A program made the position numbers and the translations under genes. Shown here in pieces: positions 6,577 through 10,810 of a stretch of 10,810 nucleotides of DNA; within the stretch, counting starts at the first letter, position 1, and every line of letters starts with the position of its first letter. The notes under the pieces are model-generated. The model saw only the letters and a program-made list of their open reading frames with translations. It was not told where the DNA came from and did no database searches. The DNA is from CAZAGT01 sp964484515 (GTDB lineage Bacteria > Desulfobacterota > DSM-4660 > Desulfatiglandales > HGW-15): assembly GCA_964484515.1 (NCBI GenBank), contig CAZAGT010000167.1, forward strand, positions 1 to 10,810, read 5' to 3'.

Positions 6577-7968
6577 ATGGATCGAGAAGGTCTGATTGAG
6601 CGCTTAAGTGAGATTGTGGGATCTGAATACGTCTTATCCTCCCACATGGACCGCATGCTCTATAGCTACGATGCTTCCCTGGAGAAAGGAAAGCCGGACG
6701 TGGTTGTCCTGCCCGATTCGACCGAGGAAGTGTCGAGAGTGATGGCCCTGGCCCATAGCGAGAAGATCCCCATATTGGGCAGGGGATCGGGTACCAACCT
6801 GACGGGAGGTACCATACCCATCAAGGGAGGCATCGTCGTCCACTTCTCCAGAATGAACAGGATCCTGGAGATTGACCTCCCCAACCGCACTGCCACTGTT
6901 GAACCCGGCGTGATTACCCTGGACCTGCAAACCGCGGTGGCAAAATTGGGCTTCGTCTATCAACCGGATCCGGCCAGCCAGAAAGTCTCTACCATTGGTG
7001 GTAACATCGCTGAGAATTCGGGCGGGCCCCATTGCCTGAAATATGGAGTGACCTCCAATCACGTTCAGGGCCTTGAGCTGGTTCTCGATGATGGGACCGT
7101 GGTCGAAACCGGAGGGAAGTCCCGGGACAATCCCGGCTATGACCTCACGGGACTGTTCGTGGGGTGCGAAGGGACCTTGGGTCTGGTGACCAAGGCGATC
7201 CTGAAACTGGAGCGGGCCCCCGAGGCTGTCAAGACGATGCTGGCGATCTATGACACCATCGAGGACGGGGCCAACACGGTTTCCGCAATCATTGCCGAGG
7301 GGATCATTCCCGCTACGTTGGAAATGATGGACAATCGGGTGATGCGGGCCGTGGAGGAGACCATCAAGGTCGGATACCCGCTGGATGCGGCGGCCGTGCT
7401 CATCATTGAGCTCGACGGCATGCCCGAGGGCATGGATGAGAGGGCCCGAATGATCACGGCCATCTGCGAGCAGAACAATGTCAGGGAGGTCAAAACAGCA
7501 AAGGATGAAGCCGAGCGGGGCGTCCTTTGGGCCGGCCGCAAAGGCGCATTCGGGGCCGTCGGCCAAGTGAGGCCGAGCTATCTCTGTTGCGACGGCACGG
7601 TGCCGAGGACCAAACTGCCTGAAGTGTTGAGCAAGGTCATCGAGATCGGAGAAAGATACAATTTGCCTATCGGGAATGTCTTTCACGCCGGGGACGGCAA
7701 CCTCCATCCCCTCATCATGTTCGACGAACGAGACGCCGACGAAAAGGAACGGGTCCTCAAGGCGTCCACCGAAATCCTAAGGGCCTGTGCCGACGCAGGA
7801 GGTACCATCAGTGGGGAACATGGGGTGGGCCTGGAAAAATTGAAAGAGACTGCGTTTATCCTGTGCGAAAGCGATCTGGAGCTTGAACGTAAAATCAAGA
7901 AGGCCTTTGATCCGGAAGACCTCATTAATCCGGGCAAGATGATACCTGATGCTGCTTGCCACGCCTAG
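6577..7968 (+). CDS. glcD: FAD-linked 2-hydroxyacid dehydrogenase subunit, GlcD family
   Basis: This 463-residue flavoprotein belongs to the GlcD/D-lactate dehydrogenase group, which oxidises glycolate or D-2-hydroxy acids to 2-oxo acids. The N-terminal PCMH-type FAD domain shows GRGSGTNLTGG (68-78) and the GGNIAENSGGPHCLKYG stretch (141-157). The C-terminal domain has the catalytic/metal-site motifs FHAGDGNLHP (His370, His377) and SGEHGVG (412-418, His415), ending in FDPEDLINPGK. The CDGTVPRTKLP segment (338-348) closely resembles E. coli GlcD. AAGGAG (6563-6568) lies 8 nt before the ATG. It is the first of three closely spaced oxidase genes, 119 nt after the racemase gene. E. coli GlcD is somewhat longer (499). 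Glycolate and D-lactate enzymes are hard to separate by sequence, so the substrate is left open. Confidence 0.9.
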   Translation: MDREGLIERLSEIVGSEYVLSSHMDRMLYSYDASLEKGKPDVVVLPDSTEEVSRVMALAHSEKIPILGRGSGTNLTGGTIPIKGGIVVHFSRMNRILEIDLPNRTATVEPGVITLDLQTAVAKLGFVYQPDPASQKVSTIGGNIAENSGGPHCLKYGVTSNHVQGLELVLDDGTVVETGGKSRDNPGYDLTGLFVGCEGTLGLVTKAILKLERAPEAVKTMLAIYDTIEDGANTVSAIIAEGIIPATLEMMDNRVMRAVEETIKVGYPLDAAAVLIIELDGMPEGMDERARMITAICEQNNVREVKTAKDEAERGVLWAGRKGAFGAVGQVRPSYLCCDGTVPRTKLPEVLSKVIEIGERYNLPIGNVFHAGDGNLHPLIMFDERDADEKERVLKASTEILRACADAGGTISGEHGVGLEKLKETAFILCESDLELERKIKKAFDPEDLINPGKMIPDAACHA

Positions 7969-8015
7969 GGCCGACCAAGGTTTGTTAGCAACACACTATC
8001 TGCTTGGAATCCGAC

Positions 8016-9467
8016 ATGGAATGGAGTCAGACAGTGAAAGAAGTAAAAGAAATAGTGGACGAACTTGCGGCCATCGTGGGACCGGAATCCATCCTCACCG
8101 AAGCGGATACCCTTTCCCGATATCGTGTGGATGAGGTCACCCCTAAAGTGGTGGTTTTACCGCGCGATACGAACCAGGTTGCCCAAGTGGTTCAAGTGGC
8201 CAACCGGGATGACCTCGCGGTGGTGCCCAGGGGAAGCGGAACCAAGATGGCCATGGGCAACCCGCCCAAGAGACTCGACCTGGTCGTATCCACATCGCGC
8301 ATGAATTACATCAAAGATGTTGATACGGCGAACCTGACCATCACCGTAGAAGCGGGAGTCAAATTCAGGGACATTCAGGCGAGGCTGGCTACGCAAGAAG
8401 ATCGCTGTTATTTACCCCTTGAGGACCTGATCACTGAGGCAGGCGAAGCGATATGTTCGGACAGGTCGCACAGCGGTTGCTTTCTGCCCATTGATCCGCC
8501 CCATGCCAACGTCGCTACGATCGGAGGGATTATTTCCGCCAATACGGCCGGCGCCCGTAGACTCCTGTACCGACTTCCGCGAGATTCGGTGCTGGGGGTC
8601 CGCTTCGTAACGCCCGGCGGTGAAATTTGCGGTTCGGGCGGTAAGACCGTCAAAAACGTTTCGGGCTATGATGTCTCCAAGCTTGCTGTGGGTTCCATGG
8701 GAAGCCTGGGGATACTCTGTGAAATGACATTTAAGCTCCTCCCCTTGCCGGAGGCCATGGAGACCCTCCTCATTTCCTTCGGAAGCTTCGCTGATGCTTC
8801 CGCCTTTTTTGGGCAGGTTTCTGAAACGACGCTCCTGCCCGCGAGCCTGGATCTCCTGAGCCAAAGGGCCTATGGCCACCTAGGTGATGGCACTTTTGAT
8901 CTCAAGCCTGACGCTTACGTCGCTGCCGTCGCCCTCGAAGGCTTCAGACAGGCCGTTAAGCGCATGAATACCGAGATCCTGAGTCTGGCGAAGGCAAGGG
9001 GTGCCCGATCCCACGCTGTCCTGCGTGAGGAACGGCACCGCTCGTTCTGGTTGGCCGTGAGTGATCGCTTGGCCGCCGAGGACGTGGGGCCCATCAAGGT
9101 CAAGCTCAACTATCCCCTTTCAGAGTGGAAGGGGATCGTCGAGTCGGCGGAAGAGCTCCTCGCCGATGCCCGCATCGACTATACTTTACAGGCGCACGCC
9201 GGGAGCGGGATCTGTTTGATCAACCTTCTGATCGATCAACGTGACGGGGCGATTATGGAGAAAGCGACTCACGCTCTGGACCACCTCCTGACCCAGTGCC
9301 GTGGGGTCGAGGGCAACTTGGTCATTCAACAGGCCCCGACTGCGATCAAGGAGCGGCTCAAGGTTTGGGGTGAGGCGGGGTCCGATTTCGTCGTGATGAA
9401 ACGCATCAAATCACAGATCGACCCTTCCGGCATCATGAGTCCGGGGCGCTTTGTAGGAGGCCTTTAA
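8016..9467 (+). CDS. glcE: FAD-binding oxidase subunit, GlcE-like
   Basis: The second flavin subunit, 483 residues from the ATG at 8016. GlcE-type features include PRGSGT (71-76), the PPHANVATIGG stretch (161-171), GGKTVKNVSGYD (208-219) followed by a GSMGSLG segment, and the terminal IDPSGIMSPGRF. It lacks the GlcD His motifs, as GlcE does. It is longer than E. coli GlcE (about 350), partly through an insertion of about 28 residues at 128-155 containing two or three Cys just before the PPH motif. The start is uncertain. The ATG at 8016 has only GGAA at 8006-8009. A GTG at 8034 has GGAG 7 nt upstream and would align best with the start of the preceding GlcD-like protein. A TTG at 8004 is also in frame. 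It probably forms the oxidase complex with the genes on either side. Confidence 0.85.
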   Translation: MEWSQTVKEVKEIVDELAAIVGPESILTEADTLSRYRVDEVTPKVVVLPRDTNQVAQVVQVANRDDLAVVPRGSGTKMAMGNPPKRLDLVVSTSRMNYIKDVDTANLTITVEAGVKFRDIQARLATQEDRCYLPLEDLITEAGEAICSDRSHSGCFLPIDPPHANVATIGGIISANTAGARRLLYRLPRDSVLGVRFVTPGGEICGSGGKTVKNVSGYDVSKLAVGSMGSLGILCEMTFKLLPLPEAMETLLISFGSFADASAFFGQVSETTLLPASLDLLSQRAYGHLGDGTFDLKPDAYVAAVALEGFRQAVKRMNTEILSLAKARGARSHAVLREERHRSFWLAVSDRLAAEDVGPIKVKLNYPLSEWKGIVESAEELLADARIDYTLQAHAGSGICLINLLIDQRDGAIMEKATHALDHLLTQCRGVEGNLVIQQAPTAIKERLKVWGEAGSDFVVMKRIKSQIDPSGIMSPGRFVGGL

Positions 9468-9486
9468 CGGGCAGAAGGAGAATTAT

Positions 9487-10632
9487 ATGAATATCGTTCA
9501 ACTGAAGAAGCTCTCCTATGACGAGGTTGCCAAGTGTAATAAGTGCGGCTTTTGTTTGCCGAGTTGCCCCACATACACCGTCAAGGGTAAAGAGGCCTAT
9601 TCTGCGAGGGGCAGAAACGCTATCGTCCGGTTCGCCATCGAGAATCAACTGGAACTTAATGAAGACACGGAAAGAGCCATCTTTAGCTGCCTGGGCTGCG
9701 GTGCCTGTACAGCAGTCTGTCTTTCCAGCGTCCAAACAAAGGATCTCATCTTCCAGAACCGCGAGTGCCAAGTGGACGCGGGCTTCTATCCGAAGATCGC
9801 CGATCGCCTGATCAAGACCCTGGAGGAAAGCCACAACATCTCAGACGACGACCAGGAGGATCGCGCCGAGTGGCAGGAATTGATCAAAGAACTCCCTGAG
9901 GACGCTTTCGAAAAAGAACACGCCGAAGTGGCCTTCTTCGTCGGTTGCGTGGCCTCCTTTTTCCCACTCGTTCAGAGAATCCCGGCCAACATGGCGAGAA
10001 TCATGCAAAAAGCGGGGGTAGACTTCACGATTCTCGGCGGGGATGAATGGTGCTGTGGTTTTCCGCTGATCGGGGCCGGAATGCCCGAGAAGCTTGAGGC
10101 CATGAAGGTTCACAATCTTCAGAAGGTATCAGATGTCGGTGCCAAGACCATCGTCTTCACATGCCCCTCCTGCTATCACACCTGGCGCCATTTCTACCAA
10201 ACGGATATCAGGCTCATGCATTCGTCCCAGCTGATGGCCGAGCTGATCCGGGAGGAAAAGATCGTCTTTAACAACGAAGTTCAAGGCGTTGCCGCCTACC
10301 ATGATCCCTGCGATTTGGGCCGCAACTCCGGGGTTTACGAAGAGCCGCGGGAGGTCATCCGAGCGATTCCGGGCCTCAAGCTCGTGGAGTTGCCCATGAG
10401 CCGTAACCTTTCCGTCTGCTGTGGCGGGGGAGGAAACGTGGAGATGACGGATCCGGAGCTCTCGGCACAGGTAGCCCAGATGAAGTTGGATTCCGTCAGG
10501 GAGGCCGGCGCCGATATGGTCATCACCAGTTGCCAGCAGTGTGTCAGGACCATGGTAACAAGGGCGCGCCGCCAGAAGATCGATCTCGAAGTCAAGGACT
10601 TGACTGAACTCGTGTACGACGCCATGAAATAG
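9487..10632 (+). CDS. glcF: Iron-sulfur oxidase subunit with two CCG domains, GlcF/HdrD-like
   Basis: A 381-residue electron-transfer subunit. Two 4Fe-4S ferredoxin motifs lie at the N-terminus: Cys17, 20, 23, 27 (CNKCGFCLPSCP) and Cys68, 71, 74, 78 (CLGCGACTAVC). Two CCG domains follow: Cys154, Cys189-190, Cys226 and Cys229, then Cys275, Cys311-312, Cys349 and Cys352. This is the layout of GlcF, LutA/LldE relatives and heterodisulfide reductase HdrD. No transmembrane helix is evident, so attachment to the membrane would be through a partner or peripheral. AAGGAG (9475-9480) is 6 nt before the ATG, and the gene starts 19 nt after the GlcE-like stop. It should pass electrons from the flavin subunits to a quinone or, in an anaerobe, to another membrane or HdrD-linked carrier. 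It is the last gene of the locus. Confidence 0.9.
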   Translation: MNIVQLKKLSYDEVAKCNKCGFCLPSCPTYTVKGKEAYSARGRNAIVRFAIENQLELNEDTERAIFSCLGCGACTAVCLSSVQTKDLIFQNRECQVDAGFYPKIADRLIKTLEESHNISDDDQEDRAEWQELIKELPEDAFEKEHAEVAFFVGCVASFFPLVQRIPANMARIMQKAGVDFTILGGDEWCCGFPLIGAGMPEKLEAMKVHNLQKVSDVGAKTIVFTCPSCYHTWRHFYQTDIRLMHSSQLMAELIREEKIVFNNEVQGVAAYHDPCDLGRNSGVYEEPREVIRAIPGLKLVELPMSRNLSVCCGGGGNVEMTDPELSAQVAQMKLDSVREAGADMVITSCQQCVRTMVTRARRQKIDLEVKDLTELVYDAMK

Positions 10633-10640
10633 CGAATAGA

Positions 10641-10676
10641 GAGGCCGTGGCAAAACACCCGTCCGCCGTTCGACGG
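10641..10676 (-). repeat. Diverged third copy of the flanking repeat
   Basis: These 36 bases match 10756-10791 in the same orientation at 30 of 36 positions, including the exact run GCCGTTCGACGG. It starts only 8 nt after the glcF-like stop codon. Its divergence from the two other copies, which are identical over 40 bp, suggests either an older insertion or a separate subfamily. The embedded CCGT-TCG-ACGG can form only a 4-bp hairpin with no T-run, so it is not called as a terminator. Confidence 0.65.
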
Positions 10677-10753
10677 TCTCGCAAGCCCGCATGCTTCCAG
10701 CTATTGGCTATCCGCCCTTCCGCCCTTTTGACGCAGGCCTTTCAACCCTTGCC

Positions 10754-10810
10754 TTGAGGCTGTCGGAAAACGCCCATCTGCCGTTCGACGGGCCGTTCGA
10801 CAGGCTCACG
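10754..10810 (-). repeat. Right copy of the flanking inverted repeat, continuing to the window edge
   Basis: Bases 10754-10793 are the exact reverse complement of 132-171. The repeat then continues as a partial tandem duplication of CCGTTCGAC and ends in CAGGCTCACG, matching the left copy's CGTGAG at 127-132 once a 12-base insertion (10791-10802) is allowed. The window ends inside the repeat, so its full length is not visible. Between 10677 and 10753 there is no gene and nothing recognisable. Confidence 0.8.

Noticed and set aside
6634..7707. Long open minus-strand frame opposite the GlcD-like gene
   Set aside because: High G+C codon use opens the opposite strand; the plus-strand frame carries all family motifs.
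10661..10680. Terminator after the glcF-like gene
   Set aside because: The stem is only 4 bp and no T-run follows; it is part of the repeat family.
132..10793. Composite transposon
   Set aside because: Inverted repeats of 40 bp bracket the locus but there is no transposase, integrase or target duplication in view.
10641..10810. CRISPR array
   Set aside because: Only two diverged direct copies 115 nt apart, with no regular spacers.

Overview
This window holds a compact seven-gene catabolic locus, all on the + strand, for oxidising a small 2-hydroxy acid (glycolate, lactate or a relative) and processing the resulting 2-oxo acid. In order: an IclR-family regulator (260-1042); a thiamine-diphosphate carboligase close to glyoxylate carboligase (1141-2925); an iron-type alcohol dehydrogenase (3390-4673); a nickel-pincer LarA-family 2-hydroxyacid racemase/epimerase (5171-6457); and a three-subunit GlcD/GlcE/GlcF-type oxidase (6577-7968, 8016-9467, 9487-10632). 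The G+C-rich codon use, the HdrD-like iron-sulfur subunit with two CCG domains, and several families of short dispersed repeats suggest an anaerobic or facultative bacterium, perhaps a Desulfobacterota sulfate reducer. That placement is inference only; the window has no rRNA or other marker gene.

Layout. Bases 1-259 hold a dispersed-repeat end and the regulator's promoter/operator: a perfect TATAAT lies between the arms of a 10-bp inverted repeat just before the iclR start. iclR and the carboligase gene are 98 nt apart and may be cotranscribed. A hairpin plus T-tract and a degenerate AT-rich inverted repeat fill the 464-nt gap before the alcohol dehydrogenase. A 211-bp nested inverted-repeat element, MITE-like in form, sits between the dehydrogenase and the racemase gene. 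The three glc-type genes follow closely (48 nt or less between them). The right end (10633-10810) carries two more copies of the left-end repeat: one direct and diverged, one inverted. The inverted copy and the left-end copy share 40 exactly matching bases and bracket the whole locus.

Likely joint function (inference). GlcDEF would oxidise a hydroxy acid to a 2-oxo acid and pass electrons through FAD and 4Fe-4S centres to a membrane carrier. LarA would interconvert stereoisomers so that both feed the oxidase. The carboligase would join two 2-oxo acids with loss of CO2 (glyoxylate to tartronate semialdehyde in the classic route), and the iron dehydrogenase could reduce the aldehyde product. 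The usual partners GlxR/GarR, Hyi and glycerate kinase, a transporter, and the LarB/C/E cofactor genes are all absent from the window. The most notable point is that the carboligase has Glu at residue 51, where E. coli glyoxylate carboligase is known for a Val in place of the canonical ThDP-activating Glu. Its true substrate is therefore open.
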